Origin: Nymphaea colorata
Taxonomy: Eukaryota > Streptophyta > Magnoliopsida > Nymphaeales > Nymphaeaceae
Assembly (NCBI RefSeq): GCF_008831285.2
Contig: NC_045145.1
Coordinates: 21,282,040 to 21,346,039, forward strand
DNA: 64,000 bases
Direction of reading: 5' to 3'
In this document: positions 1 through 11,279 of the stretch, piece after piece
How positions within the stretch are numbered: position 1 is the first letter of the stretch
Layout of the letters: each line of letters begins with the position of its first letter
Position numbers and translations under genes: made by a program
The notes under the pieces: generated by a model
The model's database searches: none
What the model saw: only the letters and a program-made list of their open reading frames with translations
What the model was told of the DNA's origin: nothing

Positions 1-1464
1 ACAGGAAAAACCATAACCGGATCACAAGCAGCAACAATATTGTTTTCTAAAACATCTACCTAGAGATTAAGGTGTGTCGATTTTAGCTGGAACTCATGCT
101 AGAGCCAATTAAGCTTGAGTGAAGTTTGACAGTTCTTTTAATAACCAGTACCAGCAAATGTAAGCTAAATACTGGATCGGACCACTTTCGTTTCTCCAAA
201 CCCAGATCCTGTGGAATCCACCAGTACCATGGATCGTATCATTTTTGACCCATGGGCCTTCAATTTTCTCATCCTCTCGCTCACATTATAGAGACCCACT
301 TGTGGTGTCCATTTGCACACCTAAAAGGAACCATGGCACTTGAGCAAGGGAACAGACCCATGTGCATAACCATGGGAAACGTAGACCCACTTGTCTCCTT
401 TAAGAGTCACCAACTGGGTTCGTTAAAGATAGTAGCCATCGAACCTAGACCAAGTAGCTCATGTCTACAACAATCAACCCGATCTTGTCTAGAAAAGTCC
501 CCATGTGATGAGTCCCAATTACATGACCCCACATGTAGTTGTGAACCTCATGAGTCTAGTGAGCTCGATCACCTTTTGTTATTTATTTCTCTTATCAGTT
601 AAGCAACAAGTGGGTGCGGTTGATGGACTAGGTCAGGCCTACTTTTGGTTTGATTAAAGCCCAACTCCTTGGTTTAGTGAGCCTTCTTCTTCGTGTTCTT
701 AGATAGTGATATATCAAAGTGGGTTTTAGTAAGACATTTATTGGGCCAAGGTCACTTGCATTTAAGGCCGCTTTCTTTTCTTTGAGACCTCAGACGATTC
801 CCAGTCCTCCAGATATTTAAAGAAAAGCTTCTTACGTTTGGGCTGTTAGGGCCATGTATAACATGGCATTTTCCCTTCAGAAAAAAATTAATTACTTCAC
901 GTTGGACTAGCTTAAGGCATTTCATAAAGAGTTAACTTCATCCATCTTTCCAAGTTTTAATTTCTGGGTGAGTAGGAGTATTTTATTTTACCATACAAAA
1001 GAAAATTAAACCTTCCACTCAATTTTCCATCCTCTAAGATACATGGTCTGCTTTTCGTACCGCCTTCATCGTGTTTTAATTTGTACATCAATGGTCCCTC
1101 CTTTTTTAGCACAAAGAATTGATGTCTTGATATTTTAAAATGAAGACTGACTGCCTACTAGCCTCCACCCTATTCATTGCACCAACCTCCTTGAGATTAT
1201 CTTTTTAAGTTTTTTTTTTTTTTCTTTTGTTTGAGGGTGAATGGTTCATATCCATTGCCCCAAAAAAAAGGAACTGCATCTTCCTTGTGCTCATCACCCT
1301 CAAGGTCAAGAGTTTGTGTTGGGACCCTAGAAGATAAGTGCACTTGTAACAGTGATCACGAGATTTAAACATTTTTCTAAGTTTCAATTTAAGACAATTA
1401 ATTGCAGAGAGATTAGACCAGAACCACAACTTATTTGGTCTAATGATATCTAATGTCTTTGACT
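1..1464. other. Intergenic, no gene recognised
   Basis: Open frames here are short, without family resemblance or splice-consistent neighbours. The stretch is AT-rich with some CCATGGGCC-like simple similarity near 240-380. I see no gene, RNA or complete mobile element in it. Confidence 0.5.
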
Positions 1465-1805
1465 AAGGCTGGGTATCAAGCTGGGCCACCGGCAGGTACC
1501 CGGTACCGGGCCCGACTTGAGTCCCGGCCTAGACCCCAAAAAAATACACCAGGTCAACCCGATAATTTATTTAGCTGTGGGCCGGGTGGGCTCGATAATT
1601 TTTTTAATATTTATGTTATTAATTGTTATATAAAAATATAATATTTTATTACAATTAATTACATTTACATATTATTTATATTAATATATATATATATATA
1701 TACATATTAATTTAATCGAACCGAACTTGAGCTTGAGTTTTAATGGTCGGATCAAGCCTAGAATTGAACTAGTTTTGGGCAGCGAGCCTGCCCGATGCCC
1801 AAGCT
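1465..1805. mobile_element. Probable non-autonomous TIR element (MITE-like)
   Basis: The two ends form an imperfect inverted repeat: the left end reads AAGGCTGGGTATCAAGCTGG and the reverse complement of the right end reads AAGCTTGGGCATCGGGCAGG. GC-rich palindromic ends (GGTACCCGGTACCGGGCCC near 1495-1513) enclose an AT-rich core with a short TA microsatellite. No coding capacity is visible and I could not define a clean target-site duplication. Assignment to a superfamily is inference. Confidence 0.4.
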
Positions 1806-2570
1806 TATCTTTAACATTGGCTTGTTGCTTGTTGAATGGGAAGGAATTTCTAAGCGTCAACTTTTTATTGCTCTCCACATCTTTTTGTTGAGAGCAGTTA
1901 CTGTAGTTGTTCCACTACCCAGAAAACTGTTTCTCCCCATCCAGATACAGGGATGTGCACGTGAACCTCACGGGGCACTGTGGCCTGTGGAACTCAACAA
2001 ATTCATGCGTTTTCTTCTGTTTTCTATGGGCGCAGTAGTCCAAGTTTTCTGCTCAAATGCTGCCCTCCTTTTCTGCTTGAGAGATGACATAAAGTGTGTA
2101 TGAGGTGTTTAACGTTAAGCTTATCTTGATTAGGGATTTACATGGTTTGAATTCCATTCGAATCCAGCCTTTTATCAAATTTGACTTAATCGGACCCTAT
2201 ACCTAATTGGATTTATATTTGAATTCAGAGTTAATATCTTAAATGTAGTGCAGATCCCACTGGCATATGATATGGCATTTATGTGTAATTGGGCCATATC
2301 TTTATCAGATCTCAGTCTGGTATCAAAGCCTGACGCAGATTCAGTAATAAAACTGCACGCTGCATCTGAACTGATCAGGAAACCAACTCGGGATTCGAAA
2401 TTGAATTGCTGATCAGAAATATGAGGTCCATTTACGTTCCTACCTCTGATATTGACGCCAGTCGATGCTTGTCACAAACAAGTGAGTTGTCAAAAATTAA
2501 TGGTACCAACTTGACCCAATTGTGGAGCAGAGTACATCTCATGAGGACACATTAGAATGACGTCTTTTCC

Positions 2571-2580
2571 TATATAAACA
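2571..2580 (+). promoter_or_regulatory. Candidate TATA box (CTATATAAAC)
   Basis: A good TATA-like match lies about 100 bases upstream of the ATG at 2670, followed by a CT-repeat leader at roughly 2632-2653. It is the only support for a transcription unit here. Confidence 0.3.
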
Positions 2581-2669
2581 TAGAACCGCAAGCTTCTTCA
2601 TTGCCTTCGCAAGATTCAGTGGTGGTAGACCTTCTCTCTCTCTCTCTCTCTCTCCCTGAGATAGAAACA

Positions 2670-2918
2670 ATGGAGGTCTTAGCTATCTTTGAGGGACATT
2701 GTGGTTTGTACCTTGCAGTTCCTTTTGTGTTGTTTCTCTACTTCCTGTTGATAGCCGTGGAGTTCTCTTGGAGCAACCAGGTCATTTACCTGCCCCCAGA
2801 CGTATGCCTTCCTTCAAGCCACAGATGGTTTAGTGGGCATGAAGATGATCTCCTTCTTGGCGGATTGGGAGGTACAGATTCTTTTGGGTACATCGTTGGT
2901 AGCCGGAAAATTGGATGA
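2670..2918 (+). other. Unassigned candidate ORF or gene remnant
   Basis: The frame from the ATG at 2670 gives about 82 residues starting MEVLAIFEGHCGLYLAVPF, with one strongly hydrophobic segment around residues 10-28 followed by a polar part. A TATA-like box and a CT-rich leader precede it. I do not recognise the family. Downstream to about 3430, other frames hold short coding-like stretches broken by stops, so this could be the first exon of a small gene, the start of a decayed gene, or chance. No function is proposed. Confidence 0.2.
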
Positions 2919-4393
2919 GAACTTCAAGTGAAGAAACCCAAAATGCTTTGCTGACATTATCGAGGAGCAGGAAGTGATGGCTACCATCTTATTTATCATC
3001 ATCATGCTATACTTTGGTTATCTTGATGAATCTCATGACGTTGGGATCCATGTGGTTTCTGTTGGATGAATGATCTCAGCGTAAAAAGCCCACCAATTTG
3101 GCGGATCTTCGTCCTGTTTAGACGGCATGGGAGAGCAACTGGGGTTATGGTGGAGCTGCTGCCTCTCTGTTTGGACCTGGAGAAAATTGGGCTGATTTTT
3201 CTGGTTGTCACGTAATTCCCTGCTTTGGATGAAAATGGGAGTCATAATGATGGAAATATTCTATCATCTGGTTTTGATTCTTCAGTTTTCCTTATGTAAA
3301 GATCGATTTCCCTTCTGCAGAGAAGGCTATGAAGAGCCCATTTAGGGGTTTGTACTGTCTTAACAAAATCAAGAATGTTTCTTTGAGGACTTTACTGTTG
3401 ACCTTTCTTACAGAAGCTTAAGATCCTTCTCCTAAAATTTTCCAAGAACTTTTTGCTCATAATCATTTAGAAGTTTTTTTTTTTTCTTCCATGTATAACA
3501 CCGAGCAGTTGCGCGTTTCTCAGATTGGTTACCTTCCCTTGACACATGAACTGTCCGAACGGGCCCCCAGTAATGAGTGCGCATAATGAAATTGAAGGCA
3601 AGATGATGCCTCATCGTTGACAGAATGATGATCTTCAGTAAGAAGATGCTGCGGCTACCATGAGATCTAGAAGAAAAGAGACCTTTGCTTTGGTTGCAAA
3701 TGGGATGTGGCCCTACTTGGGTGTGATGTTGACCCTGAAAGAACAGATTCATTGTTCAGCTGTCCGTTTTTCCACTAAATGATTGTGATGGGGGATTTTA
3801 TTTTGAGTTCGACAAGAGGAAATGAAGGACCCGAGGAAAGTGGAATCGTCACGATGCATGAAGGATGTGTGTTGTCATTGTCACTGCCCCTACTAGGCTG
3901 AGCAGCACCGCTTCTCTCTACCTTGATAATTCACATAAATAAATAAATAAACAAAGCTTTGTTTATGCTCAGCCATATGAACTGGCCATTATATATCTGC
4001 TAGGCCAAAAGCAAAGCTGGATGTTGATTATGGCCTTAGAACCATATATCTTGAGAACTGGAAAAAGGAACACCTCTTGGGTTGGCAACACAGATGAGTT
4101 TCATATGAGAATCATGAGTTTCATATGAGAATCAAACTGATGACCGGTTTTTCTCTCAAAATAAAAAAATTGTGTGTAAATTTTTAAAAAAAATCATTCA
4201 TTTGATATAAAAGATTTTGAAAAATTATATTCTGGTTGGTTTCTGTTGAAATTTTGAAACTATAATTTAACTCTCTTTGTAAAAAATTTCTAACTCTAAC
4301 CCTGCTCATAGCAGTAACAAGTCTTCAAAAAAATGCTCAGGCTTGTAAGGGCAGAGGACCGCTTTTCTCTCGATCTCACCATTTCCACTCTGT

Positions 4394-4618
4394 TTGGGGC
4401 CAAATGGAGGCAACCGCCATGACTTGGAGCCGACGTCTTTTCGGGGCCATTGTTTTGCAAGAAAGACGCCTGCCATAGTTCCAATGGCTTGTAAAGACCG
4501 TGTGTTAACGAATGAAAGACTGTCATGGCTTGGCATCTCCCTTCCTAGCTGTTTTTGTTTTTGTAGACCTGCAAAGGAATCCATCCTTCATCCCTTCGAA
4601 GTTGCAAATAGGATTTGA
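4394..4618 (+). mobile_element. LINE-type retrotransposon fragment (zf-RVT-like C-terminus)
   Basis: The translated segment contains DRVLTNERLSWLGISLPS, then two Cys separated by one residue, then AKESILHPF, ending at an in-frame stop. This resembles the zf-RVT region at the C-terminus of plant non-LTR reverse-transcriptase polyproteins, where a 'Lxx-RGI-LPS-C-x-C' stretch is followed by an 'ESI-HLFF-C' stretch. The final Cys/His part is incomplete, so it is a dead remnant. No reverse-transcriptase core or endonuclease was seen nearby. Confidence 0.45.
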
Positions 4619-6159
4619 ACCTTCACGAATGCTAGAGAATCTACTTTGTCCCAGGGCTTGGAGAGGTAGTCGCTTAATTGAAGACTTTCGCCTTCAACTA
4701 GAGATGGTGACTAAAATTCGGCGAGCGGTTCTTCCAATGGTTTATCTTGATTTTAGGGAGAAACTAGAGATTGAGGAATGCCATTTATCGTAGAGGAAAA
4801 ATTGTCTCGAGGGAAGTAGCGTAACTGATGGTAATATATTGAAAAAGTCATTTTTTTAGTTTGATTCACCCGTCGCTCCTCTTGGTCCGACCTGCGGACC
4901 GTTTGACCTACCCCTGAAAAACATCATGGACTTGACAACAGGAGTTGTCTTCGACTTTCGGATTTCGGTGAATCGGTGATTTTTTCATATTTACCATTTT
5001 TTTTTTTGTGAGAACTTGGATCCCCGAAGGGGTTGCATCGGAACGATGACTTTGAGAAAAGGATGATAGATATAAAACTTAAAAAAGTAGCGCAGCATAT
5101 CCAAGTTTAGCAATTCCACAAAAACTTTTGACTGGCATGTTCTTGGGGAATCCGTTGTTGATCTGTTTAAGACACCAATAAGAATGAAAACATGGTGGAT
5201 TCCGAAACCAACTTCAAGAAATTGGATCATAAAAGAAGATTCGAATATTGGGTATTTCTTACAAAATTTGAATAAGTGTTGGTTTTCTATGAATATCTGA
5301 ATCAGATTAATATGCGGATTTGAATATGGTTTATTATTTTGTAATATTTGGATCTGAATCCTATTTTGAATCAAATTAAGCAACAACTGAGACGTCGAGT
5401 ATGATAAATATGATCTACCATATTTAAATCTGATCTAGTTGGGCAATATAATGAGTCTGTTCAGCTATATTCAGCCTGGAGGGATGTAACATAGCCGGTT
5501 GGCAAGAGCGACCATCCTCCATTCGATGTGTGGATGCTACTCATTTGAAATGAAAATGAAGGCATGCGTAATACTCGAATTGAATGGTATAAATACTCGA
5601 ATTGAATGGTATACCATACGACCAGTCATGTTCCGAAATAGTTATAGACCTTGAGAACATAAGAAATAAAGGTAACTTTGCCTCTTGCATGTCACCACCT
5701 GCCCAGCCCGTTAAAGCTCAGATCTAAAGATTTGGCTCGGGCTATAATTTTAAGTAAACAATTTATTCAATATTAAAGTTGAGCTCATCTAATTAAACGA
5801 TCCGAGCTTGAGTTAGCCAATTCAAGCTCACTTCAGGCCTAGCCGAGGCTTAGGTTTTCTTTTCTCAAATAACATAAAAATCAAGTGACATTGAAGAAGT
5901 TTGAAGTTTAAACCGAGGACTTATTCTCGAGTAGCAAAGGAGGCATTCCGATACAGAGTACTTCGAAAGGCCTTTTATGAATTGGGACTATGCGGACATG
6001 CTCTCCTTTCTTAACCAAACAGGCTCAATTTTTGTCTGTAAGCAGGTCATGTGTTCGGGTTCATGTTTGGCTATTTGAAATGACTCTGATGTGCTCATGC
6101 TAAAAAAAGTCGGGGCTTGTCGATGGAACATTAGTTCTAGTGTTGAATGAAAAGGAACA

Positions 6160-6350
6160 TACTTGGAGGAAGGGGGTGGACCACATAGGCCATGGCCCTA
6201 CCCCCAACTATTTGAAAAAAAAATACATTGAAAAATTTTAAAAATTTTAGTTGTGCAATATATTTTTTTAGATTCGGGTTTAGTTTGGCCTTACTTGGAT
6301 CCAAAGTTTAACTGTTGACCCGGTCCTGAAAAAATCCTGGCTCCGCCCCG
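6160..6350. mobile_element. Degenerate TIR-element remnant
   Basis: The left side carries GGGGGTGGACCACATAGG and the right side TCCTGGCTCCGCCCC, around an AT-rich core. This is the degenerate form of the 'GGCGGAGCCA ... TGGCTCCGCC' ends that recur better preserved at 55.5-63.2 kb. No clear target-site duplication was found. Confidence 0.3.
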
Positions 6351-7303
6351 GGCCCCTGTGATCAGTCACGGCATGCATTACCACCTCCTCGACTGCATGG
6401 CATAATTGGCAAACCCCACAAATCGGCTGAACACTAGGTTTCGGTTTAGAAAATTGATTCAGTGACTCGGCTTTCTTTGTTTTTAAATTTTTATAGTGCA
6501 TTTTTTTTTATAAATAGATGAAAAAGGTAAATTTGTCGGAACTTCTTGTTTCATTTTTTTTATCAACTAAGATTGAACAACATGTAATATGAGTATTTAT
6601 ATCTACTTAGTAAAGTTGGTAATATTTCACAATTCAAAAATAAACAAATTTTAGCATCCAGAAACACACAACAAAAAAGAATACATAATTAATTGATGAT
6701 CCCAACTAATTCGATGAACCCTGACATATGACCCAGTAAATGAGCGATCCTAGTCGACTCGGGCGACCTCGGATCATGAGTTTGCCATTTATGGTGGATG
6801 GTATGGATGACAGGACTCCATTATAGTCGAGAGACAATAGGTTGCAGCTAACATGAAGCGGCATATAAGGCAAAGTGTTACCAAAAGAAGAAGAAGAAGA
6901 AGAAGAATGCAAGTATTATACGAGAGTGTTTGGTAATCTTCAAATTTTTTAAATACAAGAGATCTGGCATAACTGGTCGGACTCGTGGCTGATAGAAAGT
7001 TAGTCCCTAATTCACATTCTTTCATAACAATAGTATCATACATGATGTTTTTGTCTCAAAATGTCAAGTGGTTGCTACAAGAGGGTCTTATACACTTTCT
7101 TTTACTGAATGTCCATTTCTACTCAGAATGCGTTTATCCTTCTTGCTACATAATAGGCATGTAACTGTCTGAAGGCACCCATGAATTCCGCTATCCAACT
7201 CAAAGCATCTATTCTGATGACTGTCTTTCATTGCATAAGTACTGGAGAGGGGGAGGAAAAATGCAAACTAAAAAAATCGGCTCAAAAGATCTGCAAGACT
7301 TGG

Positions 7304-8989
7304 TTATGTCCTCAAATCTTGTTTCCGCACTCTGGATGCATCCCATGTCGCTTCTATCTCCCTCGTGAAATGAATTTCTCTACCAACTATCACCGTCCCG
7401 TGATTGGCACCTGGTATAGTTCTCACATCTGCAAAAGGAATTGCGGATTTAATATGGAAGCTGCACTCCAGAGGAACTATCTGATCCTTGCTGCCATGAA
7501 CCACCAGGATCGGAATCTCAGCGGTTCTGATATCCTGCAGGTAAGAATCGAGATACTCTGCTCCCTTGCAGATGACGTTATGCATGGTATGCCAAGCTGA
7601 ATGGTGTGTGTGCCTTGTCAGGTCTCTTATCAAGAAGGGAACCTCCCTACGTACACCAGAAAGAGATTAAGATTTCCTCTTGCAGAAGAAAAAGCAAAAC
7701 AGAAACTAGTTGGAGATGCCAAAGAGAAGAAGTTCAATAGCCATAGGCGTCGGTTTTCTAAGATCTAGCAAGAAGACAATAGCATTATCAATCTTCCGGC
7801 CTACCGACCTTTTTCTTGTGAGAAACTTGAACACCCGTTCCCATGTCCTATGGTTTCTGCAGACGATGAAGCAGATGGTTCTGCCAACGTGCTCATACCA
7901 CGTCATTACAGAAGAACCGAAAGATAGAAACGGCCAAAGTCTCTTTCCGGCTAATCTGTTCATCATAATTCGGCTAGCCTTCTCTCCCGATGACGCCGAG
8001 AAATATGGCTGGAAAGTCATTTCATTAAGCAGAGCAACTGTTAGGAACAAATTTGAGAGAAGATATGTCGTCACAGGACTTGATTTACTTAGCTAGTTAA
8101 TCGTTTAGCCCGTTACTCACTGGTGCAACTAGCGTGATGGACTTGGTAGAACTCGGGTACTTCGAAGCCAAGGCTAATGCGATAATGCAACCCATTGAGT
8201 GGGCCACTAGATGAAAGGAGTCGAGATTAAACTGCTGGATCACTGAACGCTCGATCATCTCAACATGGTCTTCCAATCTATAAAGCGAGTCCCTCGGCTT
8301 AGGGCTGTCCCCAAATCCAAGAAGATCCACGGCGAAGAACAAGTAGTTGGCTTTAGCGGATTCAGAAAGGTTGGGGAACACCGTCTCAGTCCACAGAGAC
8401 GAAGAAGATTGAAACCCGTGCAAGAAGATGACGGCCTCGGCCTTTTCTGTTACAAAAATTTGGAAGGTGGCATTATGAAAGGGAAACTAAAAATGAACAA
8501 AGAAAGAGAGAGAGAGAGAGTACCCAATGGATGCAATGTTGACTTCTCTGCAACCACATGAAGTTTTCTCCCATCTTCTCTTTCCCAGGAAACGCAGCTC
8601 TCGCAATTGCAGTCCGACCATCGGCCGCCCTTGGCCTTGGAACCACCACCCTGTTTCACAGATGCCTCCTTTCCGCCTTCTTTTCCTGTTGATCGATTGT
8701 TAAGCCCCAGAAACTCCTCCGCCCCCATCAACAACTTCCTCCACTGGTTCCCCCTGTCATGGATCGTCTCGGACGTCCTGCAACTCTTCTCTGTCCTCTC
8801 TCGCTTCCCATAGCAGTAGCAGGAAACAGTAGAGCCCGCCTTCCCCTCTAACAGGGCGTCAAGGAGAGCGTAAATGTAACAGAGCAAGGCGTCCAAAATG
8901 TCTAAAAGAGCAAAAACTGCAGTTGTAGCTATGGAGGACACAGCATCTGCAGACTGTCGTGTCGCCGTGCATATTAACCAACGAATCAT
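7304..8989 (-). CDS. BDG: BODYGUARD-type alpha/beta hydrolase
   Basis: Extracellular or membrane-anchored alpha/beta-fold hydrolase of the BODYGUARD family, which is needed for cuticle and cutin formation in plant epidermis; its exact substrate is unsettled. Four exons read on the minus strand as 8989-8524, 8446-8121, 8008-7809 and 7646-7304, with GT-AG borders and matching phases, giving 444 residues (Arabidopsis BDG1 is about 470). The N-terminus has a hydrophobic segment (about residues 20-48), then the family's RWSDCNCESCVSW motif. The hydrolase domain starts at FLHGF (163-167). The likely triad is Ser239 in VAHSMGC, Asp385 in HGSKDQIVP and His413 in PGANHGT. The start was chosen because its context is AACAATG and the first hydrophobic segment follows. 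Intron 1 opens with a CT microsatellite directly after the GT. All catalytic residues are present, so the gene looks functional. Confidence 0.9.
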
Positions 8990-9423
8990 TGTTGGGTACT
9001 TTCTCCGGTGACAGCCCCACTACCTCTTCTTCTGAGTTCCGGGGGTGCGGAAGAACGCTTCCTCTGACAGAGGGGATGTCGTCCTCTTCGTCCAGAATGC
9101 TTGCAATTTGCAAGGCAGTGGAACAGAGAGAAGGATAGGACTCTCTTGCTCCAGATCAATCAGCACCACTCGCAGAGTCCTTCCATGGTTGCTGTATGGC
9201 TCTGCTTTTGACCTTCTGCAACGTGGGTCCCGTCTATTAAGAGCGTCATCGTGGACTGTACAATAGAAGCATTTGCAGCCACAAGTAAGTGTTCCTCATC
9301 TCGAAGTAGTTTACATCGGGGTCCGTCTAAGCTCTTACGGTTCGGTTGTGTTCACTAAATTTGGTTGGCCTAAGTTGACTCACCTTGTTGGTTTAGGGAG
9401 GGTGAGTTTTTTTGTAGTCAAAT

Positions 9424-9434
9424 TTTATATAGGG
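9424..9434 (-). promoter_or_regulatory. Candidate TATA box for the BODYGUARD-type gene
   Basis: On the minus strand the sequence reads CTATATAAAAT, about 440 bases upstream of the chosen ATG. That would give a leader of roughly 400 bases, or a shorter one if a leader intron exists. The assignment rests on motif and distance only. Confidence 0.35.
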
Positions 9435-9499
9435 CGAAATACTCATGCTTTTTTCTTCTTATTGTTTCTCTCTCGATCATTTATTACTACGAATAGAAG

Positions 9500-10900
9500 A
9501 CCCTCATGAGTAAGACTGGAGTTAGGAATTTTTAATTAAAGGACTGAATTATAATTTTAAAATTTAACAAGGACCAAAATATAATTTTTCAATAAATTAA
9601 ATTAATTTGTATAAATTACATGCACTTTTTTTGTTCGTTTGAGGGTGGCCAGCCCCCAGCCCCCTCCCCAGGCTACTGTTCAGTGAGCTGTGACTCCGGA
9701 TATTGTTATAATTCAAATCCAATCTTACCACAAATTGCATCAAAGCGCTCTGCCACTACTCATGAATGAGCCAAGTGACTCCAGATATAGTTAATTCAAA
9801 TCCAATTTTACCGCAACCTGTATCAAATCTACGCATAATCCAAGGGCAATGTTATCCAGTTGCAGATCCATTTAACCCATCTCATGCATGAATTAGCATA
9901 GGTTCAAGGAATTACTAGAATATATCCGTCACTTTACAGATGTGTTCTAATACATACTATCAAGAAAACGACCACTCAATGGGTGCATTGAATCGATTAT
10001 ATGTAAAGCACCAAGACCGTTGGTTCGAATGAGGCTTCAGCGGCAGGTTTTGATTAGTTACAAAATTCTGTCAGAAAAGAAAAGTAGGCCACCCGATGTT
10101 TTGGTAGTTTAGGGAAAATAGTAACCATATGAAATAAATCGGTAATTGTGAACTTCTAACATTATAAGAGGCAATTTTCCTTTTTTCTTCACTAGACTTC
10201 CTACCACTATCTCACCGCCATTTTGTATAACGCAATTGACCTACCGTTCGTTAGGCGCGTAAAAGTATTACAAAATAAACAGTTGATGGTCGTCCTGTCT
10301 TGGCTATTCGTGCCGCCCTTTGGTGAATAAACGGAGTGGAGACGAAGTCTTTCTAAGTTGGCAGAATGCAAATGCTCTCCGTGATCATGTTTTTGTCAGC
10401 TGAGTATTTACAGAAGCACCAGTATGTAATAGTAATTCTGAATAGCTGGAACGGGCTCAAAAGCCTGGTATAGGCTGATTAAGTGGGTCGTAATACATCC
10501 TTCGACTTGAGGGAAAAACTCAACAGTTAAATACACAGCGAGGCCGGAGATAAAACTTTTCCCACGCACAAGACAAAGTACCTGAGAATTTTACAGCGAA
10601 AGAAGAAACCAGAATGCCATATAGACACGCACCTTTCAAGTCCATAACTCCAACATATCAAAAATTCAGCAGTTTCCCTTCGTCATTTAAAGAAAGAAGA
10701 AATAAGCGTAAAACCACATGTTATCATCCCTAGGTAGCACAACCAAACGACGAAACTGCAACTAATGAAATATATGTGAAAAACCATGCAACAACATTAC
10801 ACTGCAAGCGCCAAGACTGAATAGCAAGAACCAGTATAAAGGTTGCTCGCTCTAGTGTCCATCTTCTAAACAGGCATCTCGATATAAGGTCTCTCTTTTG
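9500..10900. other. Intergenic with degraded repeat remnant
   Basis: Between roughly 9505 and 9690 an AT-rich core is followed by GAGGGTGGCCAGCCCCC, resembling another worn copy of the GGCGGAGCC-type element ends. The rest is AT-rich without a recognisable gene. From about 10.8 kb on, the sequence is probably 3' UTR of the downstream minus-strand gene. Confidence 0.4.
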
Positions 10901-11279
10901 CTTCTCTTTAAGTAGAAGAACCTAGAATCTACACAAAATACTCACTATCAGAAAAAACATGTCCAAGTTATGGCTATAAAAGGGCCATCACCTCCACTAC
11001 CCTGGCTTAGACATGTAGACCCACCCCCCCAAGCTTGTGCCTTGTTAGATGACCACACACTGCCCAACAGGATGCAACTCAACCTCAAGTTAGACCTCAA
11101 TCCGTCAAACTCACGCAGCAATACAGCTTCAGGCCCACCACACGCACACACACACATGTTCTACTTTATAATGGTAGTGATAAATGAATGGAGAAAGCGA
11201 GTAATATGGCAGTACTACACCAAACCGGCTTAACCTCTCAGCTGGTGACCGTCCCAATCTTGGCTGCCGGGGTGCCAGG

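Noticed and set aside
7181..8561. Plus-strand open frames of 98-139 residues opposite the BODYGUARD-type gene
   Set aside because: They are antisense shadows of exons with clear family sequence on the minus strand and have no protein-family features.
10015..10035. GGTTCGAAT as a tRNA or SINE B box
   Set aside because: No A box or tRNA-like fold is visible at the right distance.
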